DNA of 64,000 nt from an uncultured Acetatifactor sp. Lineage in GTDB: Bacteria > Bacillota > Clostridia > Lachnospirales > Lachnospiraceae. The stretch spans positions 1 through 64,000 of the forward strand of contig CANQWM010000004.1 of the NCBI GenBank assembly GCA_947627535.1, read 5' to 3'. How positions within the stretch are numbered: position 1 is the stretch's first letter; each line of letters begins with the position of its first letter. This document shows, in pieces, positions 1-8,514 of this stretch. The notes beneath the pieces were generated by a model. That model saw only the letters and a program-made list of their open reading frames with translations. It was not told where the DNA came from and did no database searches. Both the position numbers and the translations under genes were made by a program.

Positions 1-60
1 TTATTTTACACTGAGGTATTTTTTTCTCAACCTTCTTTCTTGGAATTCCCTATACTTGAA

Positions 61-222
61 TTATACAGGAAGCTCCTTTTGTAGAAATTTGGACGGAACA
101 CAGCCCCGGTTAAGACAGGTTCCGCCAAGTTCCTTCTTTTCAAACAGGACGACGGAAAGACCATGCTTTACTGCCTCAAACGATGCGGAATATCCGGCCG
201 GTCCTCCGCCAACTATTGCCAT
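61..222 (-). pseudogene. Dihydrolipoamide dehydrogenase N-terminal remnant
   Basis: This stretch is too short for the ORF track. Translated, it gives an FAD-binding start (IVGGGPAGYSA) and the redox-active disulfide motif GGTCLNRGCVPSK of dihydrolipoamide dehydrogenases, then stops after about 53 residues (FLQKELPV, TAA). A full enzyme has about 450-470 residues with NAD-binding and dimerisation domains; none of that is seen in the 60 bases left. The first ATG is at 222, but the AAGGAG upstream fits better with a start a few codons earlier (ATT, next to the stop of the upstream gene), so the start is uncertain. It follows a lipoyl-domain gene, the natural substrate of such an enzyme, so an intact lipoyl-reoxidising partner probably once stood here. 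Truncation by deletion or insertion at the end of the cassette is inferred. Confidence 0.7.
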
Positions 223-230
223 GTCATAAA

Positions 231-590
231 TTATAGCTTCTCCTTTAAAGAATCATATTCCTGCGCGCTCATAAGGCTGTCAGGAAGGCAGGCACAGCAT
301 GCTTTTATGAGCCATATTTCCGACGGCTTTTCCGATACCTTCTCAGGCTCGTCCAAAAGCATCTCATTAATCTCCGATACTTCACCGTCAACAGGGGAAA
401 TAAGGTCCGAAACAGTCTTAATGCTTTCGATGTCACCAAAACGCTCACCAACGGAAAGACTGTCTCCCACATCAGGAAGATTTAAAAATACTATACTGCC
501 GAGTTTTTCTATTGCATAGTCGGTAAGACCTATTTCGGCGTTTTCTCCTTCTGTTTTGATCCAGAGATGATTTTTTGAATAATATGTCAT
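231..590 (-). CDS. GcvH-like lipoyl-carrier protein
   Basis: This 119-residue protein has the whole glycine-cleavage H-protein fold: HLWIKTEG near the N-terminus, GLTDYAIEKLG in the middle and the lipoylation hairpin ESIKTVSDLISPVDGEV, where the Lys in ESIK matches the lipoylated residue. GcvH normally carries an aminomethyl group between the P and T proteins of the glycine cleavage system. No gcvP or gcvT is present here; instead the gene overlaps the acyl carrier protein gene by an ATGA junction and is followed by a dihydrolipoamide dehydrogenase remnant. The C-terminal helix holds an odd Cys-rich insert (IKACCACLP) where canonical proteins have an acidic segment. A role as lipoyl swinging arm in modifying a carrier-bound acyl group for the polysaccharide is inferred, not shown. 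Confidence 0.8.
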   Translation of the reverse strand: MTYYSKNHLWIKTEGENAEIGLTDYAIEKLGSIVFLNLPDVGDSLSVGERFGDIESIKTVSDLISPVDGEVSEINEMLLDEPEKVSEKPSEIWLIKACCACLPDSLMSAQEYDSLKEKL

Positions 591-838
591 CGTTTTTCAC
601 CCATATGCTTAATCAACGCGTCCATCAGTTTCCCTACATTTTTTGATTTGGAAACCTCAGCAAGCGTAAATTTGATTTCAAACGCATCCTCAATGTCGCT
701 TATCAGATTCAGATGAGAAAGGCTGTCCCATTCCTCAATGTCTGCGGCGGTGGTTTCTTCTTTTAGTTCCACCTCTGCGTTGTCAAATACATCCCTTGCA
801 ATTTCCGTGATCTTCTTCAATACTTCTTCTCTTTCCAT
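587..838 (-). CDS. Acyl carrier protein
   Basis: This 83-residue acidic, helical protein has the phosphopantetheine attachment motif EWDSLSHLNLI, with Ser of DSL as the attachment site, and the usual later helix DAFEIKFTLAEV. It is the size of a stand-alone acyl carrier protein. It starts one base after the stop of the FkbH-like gene and overlaps the GcvH-like gene by ATGA, so the three are translationally coupled. In families with an FkbH enzyme, the partner ACP carries a glyceryl or similar C3 unit made from a phosphorylated precursor. By context this ACP is probably the acceptor for the neighbouring FkbH-like enzyme rather than the fatty-acid synthesis ACP. Confidence 0.9.
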   Translation of the reverse strand: MEREEVLKKITEIARDVFDNAEVELKEETTAADIEEWDSLSHLNLISDIEDAFEIKFTLAEVSKSKNVGKLMDALIKHMGEKR

Positions 839-839
839 G

Positions 840-2564
840 TCATTCCATCTCCTTAATATAATTTTTATTTTCTTTGTATTTATCTACATCCATCACATAA
901 TTGTTTTCCGAAATTTCCTCAAATCCCATTTCCTTATAGATATCCTTGACCATACTGTTTTTCGCAGTTTGGATGTATTCACCATAAACCCGTTTATATC
1001 CAAGTTTTCTCGCTTCTCGTATCAGACAATTGACTATATATTCCTCCATTCCTCTCTTCAATACGCGGCAGCTCATCAGCCATGTGTCTATAAACAACTC
1101 GTCTCCGTTTTTCTTTTTCATTATAACCACGCCAACCAGGCCGTGATCACCGAACCTGTCTTTAAGCGTGTAATATAGGGTGACATAATCCGGGTCATGA
1201 GCTATAGACTGAATATCCGCTTCCGTGTAACGGACCGTCCGCAGGTTAAACTGATTGGAACGCTGGGTAAGCTGAGCAATTCTTGAATACTTTGATTCCT
1301 CAAACGGCTTTGCCGCACCTATCATCCCGAGACTTTCCAGATAGCCTTCAATAGTTTCAAAGGACACTTTTAACTTCGTTCTTTCAAATTCCGCCTGATA
1401 AAGCTTTGTACGATCGGATCCTGTGCCCGTAAAGGAAGCCGTTTCAAAATAATTCTGCTCCTGCAGGAAACCAAGATAAAGTGCCGGATCTTCCGGGAGC
1501 TCCGGCACTTCGATTTCTGGTATCATCTGTCGTACAAGATTTCGCTCAAACGGATTGTCGTCTATAAATACCATTGAGTCCATACCAATATTCAATGTCT
1601 TTTGTATCAATCGTATATTGGCTGCCTTATCATCCCAGTTAGCGACAAAGAGAGCGATATCCGAGAGCCGAAGAACCATCTCCCCATGTTGCTCAAACGG
1701 CTCTTTTGCAGTACTTTCATCGTTTTTGCTGCACACGCACAGAATGATCCCGCACTCCTTAAGTTCCTTTAGCCAACGCTGAAAGTCGGTAAAGACGTGG
1801 CCCCTGCCGAGTTCTCCGATCTCTATGTTGTCAACACCATCGTCACCTATTATTCCGCCCCACAACGTGTTGTCCAGATCTAAAACAACACATTTCTTTA
1901 TTCTTCCTGCCAGTGCTTTCAAAACATCCGTAACCGCTTTTGCAACAAAAGGGAGTGCATTCATAGAGACATTCATTTTTGCGTTGTAGTAAAGCGGCGC
2001 ATCATAAAACTTCCCATTTCCGAGTTGAATCTGAACGGAAAGAATGTCTAATGGATATACATTCCTACGGGTTGCCATCGACTCAGAGAGCATGAAATTA
2101 AGTTTTCTGATCTGATATGCGAATGTAGAGCCAACCTTACAGGAATAGTTGCCCAGCGCCTTGTCGTCAATCTCGGTAAAATTCATTTGCAAAATATTTG
2201 CCCCGCTGTGCTGCGATATCAGGTCCCAGTACATCATGATCTTTGACATCACCGATGCAGCAAATTCCGGGCGCACTTCCGGCGAAAGATCCAAAAACTC
2301 CTCATATAGCTTGTCCGTTGCAATCCACAGAAGGATGCAGTCCGGGCAGAAGCAATAAACCTCGGAATCAGGATCCAAGAGTTGAGGTTCCATCTGGTTG
2401 TAGTCAGCATCATAGACGGACAAAGGCAGTCCTTCCAGAAAAGCATACCCACGAATCGCCGTAGCCAAAAACTGAGTGGAAACATTTCCCAGCAGAGCAA
2501 GTTTCTTGATTTCCCCTTCTGCCTGATCTTTTGAATGTTTTCGTAATTCTTTAAATGAATACAT
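840..2564 (-). CDS. FkbH-like HAD-IIIC acyl-loading enzyme with GNAT-like C-terminus
   Basis: This 574-residue protein matches FkbH-type proteins: an N-terminal region of about 200 residues, a HAD core beginning VVLDLDNTLWGGIIGDDG near residue 225 (nucleophile Asp in DLDNT), a second HAD motif around FIDDNPFER, and a C-terminal acetyltransferase-like part (KDRFGDHGLVGVV, then YKEMGFEE). Characterised members take a phosphorylated C3 acid derivative, such as 1,3-bisphosphoglycerate, remove phosphate and load the acyl unit on an ACP. The ACP gene lies one base downstream, which supports that role. In a capsule locus the likely outcome is an acyl decoration, possibly glyceryl or lactyl, passed to sugars by the nearby hexapeptide acyltransferases. 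The substrate is inferred. Confidence 0.85.
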   Translation of the reverse strand: MYSFKELRKHSKDQAEGEIKKLALLGNVSTQFLATAIRGYAFLEGLPLSVYDADYNQMEPQLLDPDSEVYCFCPDCILLWIATDKLYEEFLDLSPEVRPEFAASVMSKIMMYWDLISQHSGANILQMNFTEIDDKALGNYSCKVGSTFAYQIRKLNFMLSESMATRRNVYPLDILSVQIQLGNGKFYDAPLYYNAKMNVSMNALPFVAKAVTDVLKALAGRIKKCVVLDLDNTLWGGIIGDDGVDNIEIGELGRGHVFTDFQRWLKELKECGIILCVCSKNDESTAKEPFEQHGEMVLRLSDIALFVANWDDKAANIRLIQKTLNIGMDSMVFIDDNPFERNLVRQMIPEIEVPELPEDPALYLGFLQEQNYFETASFTGTGSDRTKLYQAEFERTKLKVSFETIEGYLESLGMIGAAKPFEESKYSRIAQLTQRSNQFNLRTVRYTEADIQSIAHDPDYVTLYYTLKDRFGDHGLVGVVIMKKKNGDELFIDTWLMSCRVLKRGMEEYIVNCLIREARKLGYKRVYGEYIQTAKNSMVKDIYKEMGFEEISENNYVMDVDKYKENKNYIKEME

Positions 2565-2577
2565 ATTTACCTCTGTC

Positions 2578-3744
2578 TCAACGCCTTTTTATTACAGTCT
2601 TCACGGAGCTTTTTATGGTCTCCATTAACCTTTTTGACTTATTTGAACCCTTCATACTCCAAACTACTTTGCTGAACGGCTCGTCCTCAATCCTTTTGAA
2701 AAATTCTTCTCTTCCGGAATGAATCTTGACCCGTCCCTCAATCATGGGATTTCCTTTTATCGCTTCCCCAAGCGTTCGCTCTTCCATGACAAAATTGTCC
2801 GCACCATTTTTTAAAAGTTCCTCTCCCTTCCGAGAGTTTACCAATGCTACCGATACGCCATATTTTTCCTCTTCGGCCGTGTATTTTAACCCCCAGAAAT
2901 CTCCCATCGAAATATCCGCAATTCTCGGGAAAGACTTATACCGGCAATTTGCACAGGAACGCCTTATATGTATTCTCATGGAAACATACGAATTCACCCA
3001 CGGATCTGTTATTTTGTTGCCGTAATACTTCCTTCCGTTTTGAAATCTGACCATAGTGCCCAGATTTGGCCAACCCCTTGATTTATTTTTTAAATGTACC
3101 TCTGTTACCTCGGAATTGTACTTTTTCTCGAGTTCTTCTATAAACTTCCTGAATACCAGCGGGGAATTTATCCCAAGACAGATAAAATCCAAAGTATAAA
3201 GGTTCTCATACTCTTTTCCAACATATCCATACAGTGCGCTTACCTGACAGGGCGCTCCGCAAAATAAAACCTTTTTGCCGGAATCCAAAAGATTTTTTAC
3301 CTGCTTATAGATCCCTTCTGTGTCGCTCTGGAAATATTTTGTCCGCATTATCTTTTTCAGTCCATCGCAGGTGCTCGAAATCATATGATGTGCGCCCTTC
3401 CAATCGTCATCGTACACACATCCCACAATATAGCCGCCGTTTTTCAGGAACGCATCCGCCAGACCATAATAAAGAGCGCCTGAGGTACTGTTATATCGGA
3501 TTTCCTTATCCTTATGATAAACTTTATACACCTTTGGATCCCTGTAATTCTCCGAGGAAGCATAGTGGCATTCCAATACCGGACAGGTTGTGTCGCACAA
3601 CCCACAGCCCACACAGAGATCCTTTTTGATCTTCGGAAACCAAAAACCTTCTTTATCCGTATCATATGTTATCGCGCCAACAGGACATATATCCCCACAA
3701 GCCTTACAGCCCACACAATCCTGCCTTGAAATTTTATCTATCAT
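2578..3744 (-). CDS. Fe-S oxidoreductase, F420 hydrogenase/dehydrogenase beta-subunit family
   Basis: This protein of 388 residues starts with two 4Fe-4S ferredoxin motifs (CVGCKACGDICPV and CVGCGLCDTTCPV), followed by the FrhB-type N- and C-terminal domains (FCGAPCQVSAL, then TLDFICLG). Members use flavin and Fe-S clusters for hydride or electron transfer, and in Firmicutes capsule clusters they often accompany polysaccharide pyruvyl-transferase family genes, as here. Their sugar substrate is generally unknown. The ATG at 3744 overlaps the stop of the upstream acyltransferase by ATGA and is chosen here. A TTG at 3753, closer to a GGAGG, is an alternative. A reductive or oxidative step on a sugar or carrier-bound acyl group is inferred. 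Confidence 0.85.
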   Translation of the reverse strand: MIDKISRQDCVGCKACGDICPVGAITYDTDKEGFWFPKIKKDLCVGCGLCDTTCPVLECHYASSENYRDPKVYKVYHKDKEIRYNSTSGALYYGLADAFLKNGGYIVGCVYDDDWKGAHHMISSTCDGLKKIMRTKYFQSDTEGIYKQVKNLLDSGKKVLFCGAPCQVSALYGYVGKEYENLYTLDFICLGINSPLVFRKFIEELEKKYNSEVTEVHLKNKSRGWPNLGTMVRFQNGRKYYGNKITDPWVNSYVSMRIHIRRSCANCRYKSFPRIADISMGDFWGLKYTAEEEKYGVSVALVNSRKGEELLKNGADNFVMEERTLGEAIKGNPMIEGRVKIHSGREEFFKRIEDEPFSKVVWSMKGSNKSKRLMETIKSSVKTVIKRR

Positions 3745-4394
3745 GGTTTCCAATTTACCTCCATAACAGACTTCGCCGGGTTACCCACTGCCAATGTTCC
3801 CGGACGAACCTTACCCGCTACCAAAGACCCGGCGGAAACTACAGCGCCATCTTCTATCCTGCTTCCCCTGATGATCGTACATTTAAGTCCTATCCACACA
3901 TGATCGCCAATCTCAACAGGCCGCGGAGGATTGGTTTGATTCCCTTCGTCATCCAGAAGCGCGTGGTGGTCATAATCATAAATGTACACCTCCCGCGCGA
4001 TCAGAACGTCATTTCCAATTGTAATACGATTTGCCGCAAGGATAACAGAACTGGAATTAATATAGGCGGAACCGATGGAAACAATTGCATTTTTCTTTAG
4101 TTCAATTGTCGCACGATAACTTAACGCTGTATTTCCTGATATCTCCAATATTGCGCCTTCCATCATGCGGATATATGCCTCAGCCCTGGAATGCTCCGGC
4201 AGATTAGCGTTCACCTGGAAATTTCCATCATGAAGTATTATTTTTGAACCCTTTTTCATGTCAAAAACGGAATGTTTAAAAGGAATCAAAAGACCTTTTC
4301 CCATTCTCTTAACTTTTTTACTGAAAAAATTGTACCAGATAAACTTCGGCAAGCTAACTTTTACGAGTAGTCTCAGTTTGTTTCGTTTGTTCAT
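3741..4394 (-). CDS. Hexapeptide-repeat acyltransferase (copy 1)
   Basis: This 217-residue protein has left-handed beta-helix hexapeptide repeats (IGSAYINSSSVILAA, IGNDVLIAREVYI, IGDHVWIGLKCTI) and the catalytic-type histidine region YDYDHH found in CysE/LacA/NodL O-acetyltransferases. The usual donor is acetyl-CoA and the product an O- or N-acylated sugar in the cytoplasm before export. It is clearly paralogous to the next gene upstream: both share SLPKFIWYNF near the start, KIILHDGN and the VGNPA tail, and both are 217 residues long. The pair looks like a tandem duplication with later specialisation. Given the FkbH/ACP set downstream, an acyl-ACP donor cannot be excluded. Confidence 0.88.
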   Translation of the reverse strand: MNKRNKLRLLVKVSLPKFIWYNFFSKKVKRMGKGLLIPFKHSVFDMKKGSKIILHDGNFQVNANLPEHSRAEAYIRMMEGAILEISGNTALSYRATIELKKNAIVSIGSAYINSSSVILAANRITIGNDVLIAREVYIYDYDHHALLDDEGNQTNPPRPVEIGDHVWIGLKCTIIRGSRIEDGAVVSAGSLVAGKVRPGTLAVGNPAKSVMEVNWKP

Positions 4395-4426
4395 GATTAA
4401 CCTCTATCCATGTATTCCCCCATATA

Positions 4427-5080
4427 TCAAACTCTCCAATCCACATCAAGAACCGGCCTGGCAGGGTTTCCAACAGCCATACAACCCCCCCGAATTTTGC
4501 CGGTTACAACGGAGTTTGCAGAAATGACAGCTCCATCCCCGATTTTGCTTCCCTTCAAAATGGTGCATTTTGAAGCCAACCAGACATGATCGCCTATCAC
4601 AATCGGGCCCGGCGGGTTCGTATGAATACCTTGTTCATTTAAAATATCATGATGGTCATAATCCAACATTATTACTTCCGGAGCAATCAAAACATCATGT
4701 CCTATCGTAGTATTTTTTGCCGCGACAATTCGACTGAAACAATTGATGGCAGCCGAACCTATGTTTATTTTTGCATCTGGCTTTATTTCAAAAGTCGCGC
4801 TGAAATAAAGGGTTGCCTGACCATCAATTTCCAAAACAGCATTTTTGTCCAACCTGACGTATGCCTCCGATTTTGAATGCCTGGGGGCATAGTAGTTGAT
4901 CTTAACATTCCCGTCATGCAGTATAATCTTTGCTCCCTTCGCAAGATCAAATACAGAATATCGAAACGGAATCAGAAATCCCTTTCCCTGCCGCTCCACT
5001 TTCCCGCTGATAAAATTATACCAGATAAATTTAGGCAAGCTTACCCTTGATAATTGCATGATTTTATTTTTCAGTCCCAT
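4427..5080 (-). CDS. Hexapeptide-repeat acyltransferase (copy 2)
   Basis: This is the paralogue of copy 1. The ORF track begins at 5128, inside the end of the aldo/keto reductase, but the ATG at 5080 has a GAGGTG four bases upstream and gives 217 residues, exactly the length of copy 1, so that start is chosen. Hexapeptide turns are visible (INIGSAAINCF, IGHDVLIAPEVI, IGDHVWLASKCTI) along with the LDYDHH catalytic region. A G7 tract (C7 on the plus strand, 4485-4491) lies about 20 codons from the end, coding KIRGGC; a one-base slip would change the C-terminal tail. The two copies probably acylate different positions or sugars of the same repeat unit (inference). Confidence 0.88.
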   Translation of the reverse strand: MGLKNKIMQLSRVSLPKFIWYNFISGKVERQGKGFLIPFRYSVFDLAKGAKIILHDGNVKINYYAPRHSKSEAYVRLDKNAVLEIDGQATLYFSATFEIKPDAKINIGSAAINCFSRIVAAKNTTIGHDVLIAPEVIMLDYDHHDILNEQGIHTNPPGPIVIGDHVWLASKCTILKGSKIGDGAVISANSVVTGKIRGGCMAVGNPARPVLDVDWRV

Positions 5081-5093
5081 AAAACACCTCAAG

Positions 5094-6050
5094 TCAATAA
5101 TTATATATATAATTCGGATTATCGTCATAGCAGCCTGTAACCTTTAACAAAACCAGACCTCTATCCAATCCGTCTATCTCCCGCATCTCTGTTTCTGTCA
5201 GAGAGAAATCAAAGATATTTAAGTTTTCCTCCATATGCGCACGGCTGAATGTACTGACCACCGGTATAACGCCGTTCTGATAGTGCCATCGAAGAATCAC
5301 CTGGGTGGCACTTTTTCCGTATTTTTCTCCTAAAGCATTCAAGTATCCTCCCATTTTTCTATCCGGCTTGGCGCCTCTGGCTGTCGGGGTGTGAGCCATC
5401 AGCTGAATTCTGTGATTTCTGCAATATTCCCGCAGCTCAATCTGCGCATGAAAGGGATGCATTTCCGTCTGTATGATCATAGGCATCGGCAACCCGGCTT
5501 CTTCAATTTTATGTAAATGTTCAAGTTTCAGGTTACATGCGCCAAATGCACGGAATTTTCCCTTGCCGCAAAGTTCCACAAGCTGTCGATAATATTCCAG
5601 CCAATTGCCTTCCGGCCAATGAAAAAGATATACATCCACGCAGGATGCCCCCCCTAAGTTCCTCAATGAAAGATCAAGATTGCCTTCCACAGTATTGGGG
5701 GAACAACTCCTCTCCACATCCATTGAACTGCACTTTGTCACCAGCCGAACATCCGGCTTGTTAGCAACTGTCTCTCCAATATATTTTTCCGAATAACTAT
5801 AAATCCGGCCGGTATCAAACATTCTAAACCCAACATCATAAGCCTGATTCAGGTATTTTTTACAAAACAGATTCCCTTTCAGGTCTCTGTTAATTTTTAA
5901 ATGCTTTATTGACGACATAATTTTTCGAATATTATCTTTAAGAAACAACCTTTTATTTCTTGCATATCTCCAGATTACCCCCGTTCCATATGCTATCCAC
6001 GGAAGCGTTAATCCGCTGTCTAACACATACACCCGTTCTAACTTTTCCAC
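5094..6050 (-). CDS. Aldo/keto reductase
   Basis: This 318-residue NAD(P)H-dependent reductase has the family catalytic tetrad in place: Asp in FDTGR, Tyr in SYSEKYIG, Lys in LVTKCS and His in LFHWP, followed by the barrel strands IIQTEMHPF and LMAHTP. The start is GTG, supported by GGAGG seven bases upstream. Members reduce aldehydes or ketones of many kinds. In this locus it could reduce a keto-sugar, a sugar aldehyde to a polyol, or a C3 aldehyde feeding the acyl-carrier module; the sequence does not decide. The N-terminus carries an unusual extra basic segment (about residues 25-60) before the first catalytic motif. A G7 run (5648-5654) codes NLGGAS. Confidence 0.87.
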   Translation of the reverse strand: MEKLERVYVLDSGLTLPWIAYGTGVIWRYARNKRLFLKDNIRKIMSSIKHLKINRDLKGNLFCKKYLNQAYDVGFRMFDTGRIYSYSEKYIGETVANKPDVRLVTKCSSMDVERSCSPNTVEGNLDLSLRNLGGASCVDVYLFHWPEGNWLEYYRQLVELCGKGKFRAFGACNLKLEHLHKIEEAGLPMPMIIQTEMHPFHAQIELREYCRNHRIQLMAHTPTARGAKPDRKMGGYLNALGEKYGKSATQVILRWHYQNGVIPVVSTFSRAHMEENLNIFDFSLTETEMREIDGLDRGLVLLKVTGCYDDNPNYIYNY

Positions 6051-6071
6051 ATTTATACCTCCAGTCTTCGT

Positions 6072-6941
6072 TTATACAATTTTGCTGATGTCTTTCCATA
6101 CGTTTTGAGTAAAATATTTTCGTTTCTCCGGCGTCAGGAACAAACCGTTCGTATAAAAAGAATCATCATAATAGCGCTCATCATCTATATAATCAAGAAA
6201 AGGCATACCTTCCTTCACAATAGTCCGCAGATTATCATAGACAAATCTTTCTATAAATTCATCCGATATATGCTTACGAAGTCTCTTACTCATAGGCGGA
6301 ATCACAATGGCCGGCTTAAGCCCTTGCTCAATACAGTTATCGATGACTTTTTTTAAATCATTCTCCTTTTCCCTGAAGACATCCTGATAATATTCCGCCT
6401 GACCAGCATTTTTCAGATCGGTCAGGTATTTATTTTCAGATATCCAGTTTTCGATCAATCTCTCCATCGAATCCTGAGGATGAAAATTGCTTTGATCAAA
6501 CACTCTTTTCGTTCTGCGTTGCAATCCCTTTACAATTCTTAACACAAGATTTTTGCTTTTTAGCATTATCGGGAATCTTTTATAAAGCGAGTATTTCCAC
6601 TTCGGCAGATCCACATCGGAAGCCGGAAGAATTGACACATATTTTTCGGAAAAACTGTTTTTATATAAATAATCATTACTCCCAAACGAGAGCGGACATA
6701 CTACTACTACTACTACTACTCCGCCCCTTTTTATGTGACCGCCATAATGCTTTATAATTCTGGCATCATAGCGAAAATCTTCCGGTGCAACAGCCATGTT
6801 GAATCCGGATATTTCCGGTACAGCTGACCAGTCAAAATCATAATAGCTTGGTCCCGAACCGATATTCACGACATCCAACTCTTTCGGAATGGATGCAAAT
6901 CGATCTGACAACTCATTAAGATCTTTTTTCCTACTATACAC
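6072..6941 (-). CDS. Uncharacterised capsule-locus protein, possibly SGNH/DltD-like
   Basis: This 289-residue protein is not firmly recognised. It begins with GTG, seven bases after GGAGGAG. The N-terminal VVNIGSGPSYYDFDW resembles the first strand and nucleophile region of SGNH or DltD-like proteins. A seven-valine strand follows, and the C-terminal FLDYIDDERYYDDSFYTNGLFLTPEKR resembles the last block of such proteins, but with no clear Asp-x-x-His pair. It has no signal peptide or membrane segment. Its place between Wzx and the aldo/keto reductase suggests a step in substituent transfer to the polysaccharide. An acyl- or alanyl-transfer-related function is possible but unproven. Confidence 0.55.
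   Translation of the reverse strand: MYSRKKDLNELSDRFASIPKELDVVNIGSGPSYYDFDWSAVPEISGFNMAVAPEDFRYDARIIKHYGGHIKRGGVVVVVVVCPLSFGSNDYLYKNSFSEKYVSILPASDVDLPKWKYSLYKRFPIMLKSKNLVLRIVKGLQRRTKRVFDQSNFHPQDSMERLIENWISENKYLTDLKNAGQAEYYQDVFREKENDLKKVIDNCIEQGLKPAIVIPPMSKRLRKHISDEFIERFVYDNLRTIVKEGMPFLDYIDDERYYDDSFYTNGLFLTPEKRKYFTQNVWKDISKIV
6699..6719. repeat. Trinucleotide microsatellite (TAC)7
   Basis: Seven perfect TAC units read as GTA on the minus strand and encode seven consecutive valines in the uncharacterised protein. Unit gain or loss would keep the frame and only lengthen or shorten the strand. Confidence 0.95.
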
Positions 6942-6984
6942 CTATATGCTCCTCCTACTTATCGCCGCACAACATTTGGAAAAA

Positions 6985-8514
6985 TCACAACGCCATGTGC
7001 TTTGCGATCTTCTGCATAATATTCCTTATGTATCCTTTTTCCTGCGCATTAAGTGAAAATGCCCAAATTGAGACGACGAAAACTACAAAATATAAACATC
7101 CAAAAATAAATATTGAGCTATAGCAACTTTTTACCAAGCCAAAATAATTCAATGCTGCGCCGAACAAGAACGGCATCATCCATCCCGGCAACAGGCGCAC
7201 CATTTCCCGGTAATACGCGCGCATATCAATCTTAACAACCTTTTGATAATATAAGCTCTGTACAAAAATACAGATGATAACCTCGCAGGCAAAAGTTCCA
7301 AATGCACTGCCAATTGCACCATACCACCTTGCCAACGGGATGCTGATCAGTAAATTTAAAACACAAACCGCAATGTTGATCAAAATCTGAACTTTGTGCA
7401 TATTCTTTGCCCGTGCAATATCCTGACCCAGCCATTGGCTGGTTGCCACCATTATGGGAAACATAAGAAGGATACCGACATAGTAAGAATTTCTATATTC
7501 CGTTCCAGCCCAAAGGCTAATAAATGGTCTTCCAAAGATAATAAAGGAAGACATGATAAAGACAACTACTTGTGCAAGAATACGTGAAATCCGGACAAAC
7601 AGTGAAGAAAGTGCTACTTCTTCTTTATGTGCCACCAATCTGTTGATTTCAGTAATAAACACATTGCCGACCGCACCGGCAATTGTCATATAATATGAGT
7701 TAAACTGACTACCAACGGAATAGACCGCAACTTCATTCGCACCCTTAAACCGTGCCAGCAGCAATTTATCGACCTGCCAGTTTAACTGATCCATAATACC
7801 CTGCAAAGCTATGAACCCCGAAAACACCACAACGCTGCGTAAAAGATTTCTGTCAACGGTGGAAAATTCCGCACTAAAGCCTAATTTTTTTACTGCGTAA
7901 AAGGCGTTGAATACCAGCATTCCTATGGTAAAGGCCAGACTCGTCAATAGCACTACGATCGATCCGCCGCCTGCCAGCAGTAAAGGAATTGTAATCACGG
8001 GCACCATGATAGTATGCAGCAAGTCAACCAGTTTGCCAATTACGAACTTTTCATACGCAATAATGGTAGACGAAAAAAGTGCATTGAGTGATGTAAACAA
8101 AATTAAAAATGCCAGAACAACAAAAGATTTTTTCAGAATCACATATTCTTTCGGAAGAAGGCGAGCGCCAAACAGGGGCTCGGAAAAAACACTCAGCAGC
8201 AGCCCGCCAAACATTCCTATGACCCCCAGCACGGAAAAAATTTTTAGAAACATGCCATTAATTTTTTCCAAGTTGTCGCTTTTTTTCGCCTTTGCCTGTA
8301 CATAGAAGCGCACATAAGCAGCATTCATACCCGCATTGAAGATGGTCAAATACCCGGTAAAGGACACACAGAGCGAATAGATTCCGTATTCACTCTGTCC
8401 TAGAGATTTCAGTATTATAGGTGTATAAAGGATGCCGGAAAGGAATTTTGCCGCAATCGAAAAATAAGCGAAAAAGACTCCCAGCGTCATCTGTTTTTTA
8501 CGTTCATTCTCCAT
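6985..8514 (-). CDS. Wzx-type polysaccharide flippase
   Basis: This 509-residue protein is almost wholly hydrophobic, with about 12-14 predicted membrane segments and the MOP-superfamily start FFAYFSIAAKFLSGILYTPIILKS. It belongs to the RfbX/Wzx oligosaccharide flippases that move undecaprenyl-diphosphate-linked repeat units across the cytoplasmic membrane. Together with the Wzy-like gene, the phosphoglycosyl transferase and the CpsC-type regulator it marks the locus as Wzx/Wzy-dependent. No strong ribosome binding site is visible before the ATG at 8514. The 214-base gap upstream is A/T-rich and shows no gene. Confidence 0.9.
   Translation of the reverse strand: MENERKKQMTLGVFFAYFSIAAKFLSGILYTPIILKSLGQSEYGIYSLCVSFTGYLTIFNAGMNAAYVRFYVQAKAKKSDNLEKINGMFLKIFSVLGVIGMFGGLLLSVFSEPLFGARLLPKEYVILKKSFVVLAFLILFTSLNALFSSTIIAYEKFVIGKLVDLLHTIMVPVITIPLLLAGGGSIVVLLTSLAFTIGMLVFNAFYAVKKLGFSAEFSTVDRNLLRSVVVFSGFIALQGIMDQLNWQVDKLLLARFKGANEVAVYSVGSQFNSYYMTIAGAVGNVFITEINRLVAHKEEVALSSLFVRISRILAQVVVFIMSSFIIFGRPFISLWAGTEYRNSYYVGILLMFPIMVATSQWLGQDIARAKNMHKVQILINIAVCVLNLLISIPLARWYGAIGSAFGTFACEVIICIFVQSLYYQKVVKIDMRAYYREMVRLLPGWMMPFLFGAALNYFGLVKSCYSSIFIFGCLYFVVFVVSIWAFSLNAQEKGYIRNIMQKIAKHMAL

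Noticed and set aside
6699-6719. (TAC)7 as an on/off phase-variation switch
   Set aside because: Triplet units do not alter the frame; only length modulation is possible.
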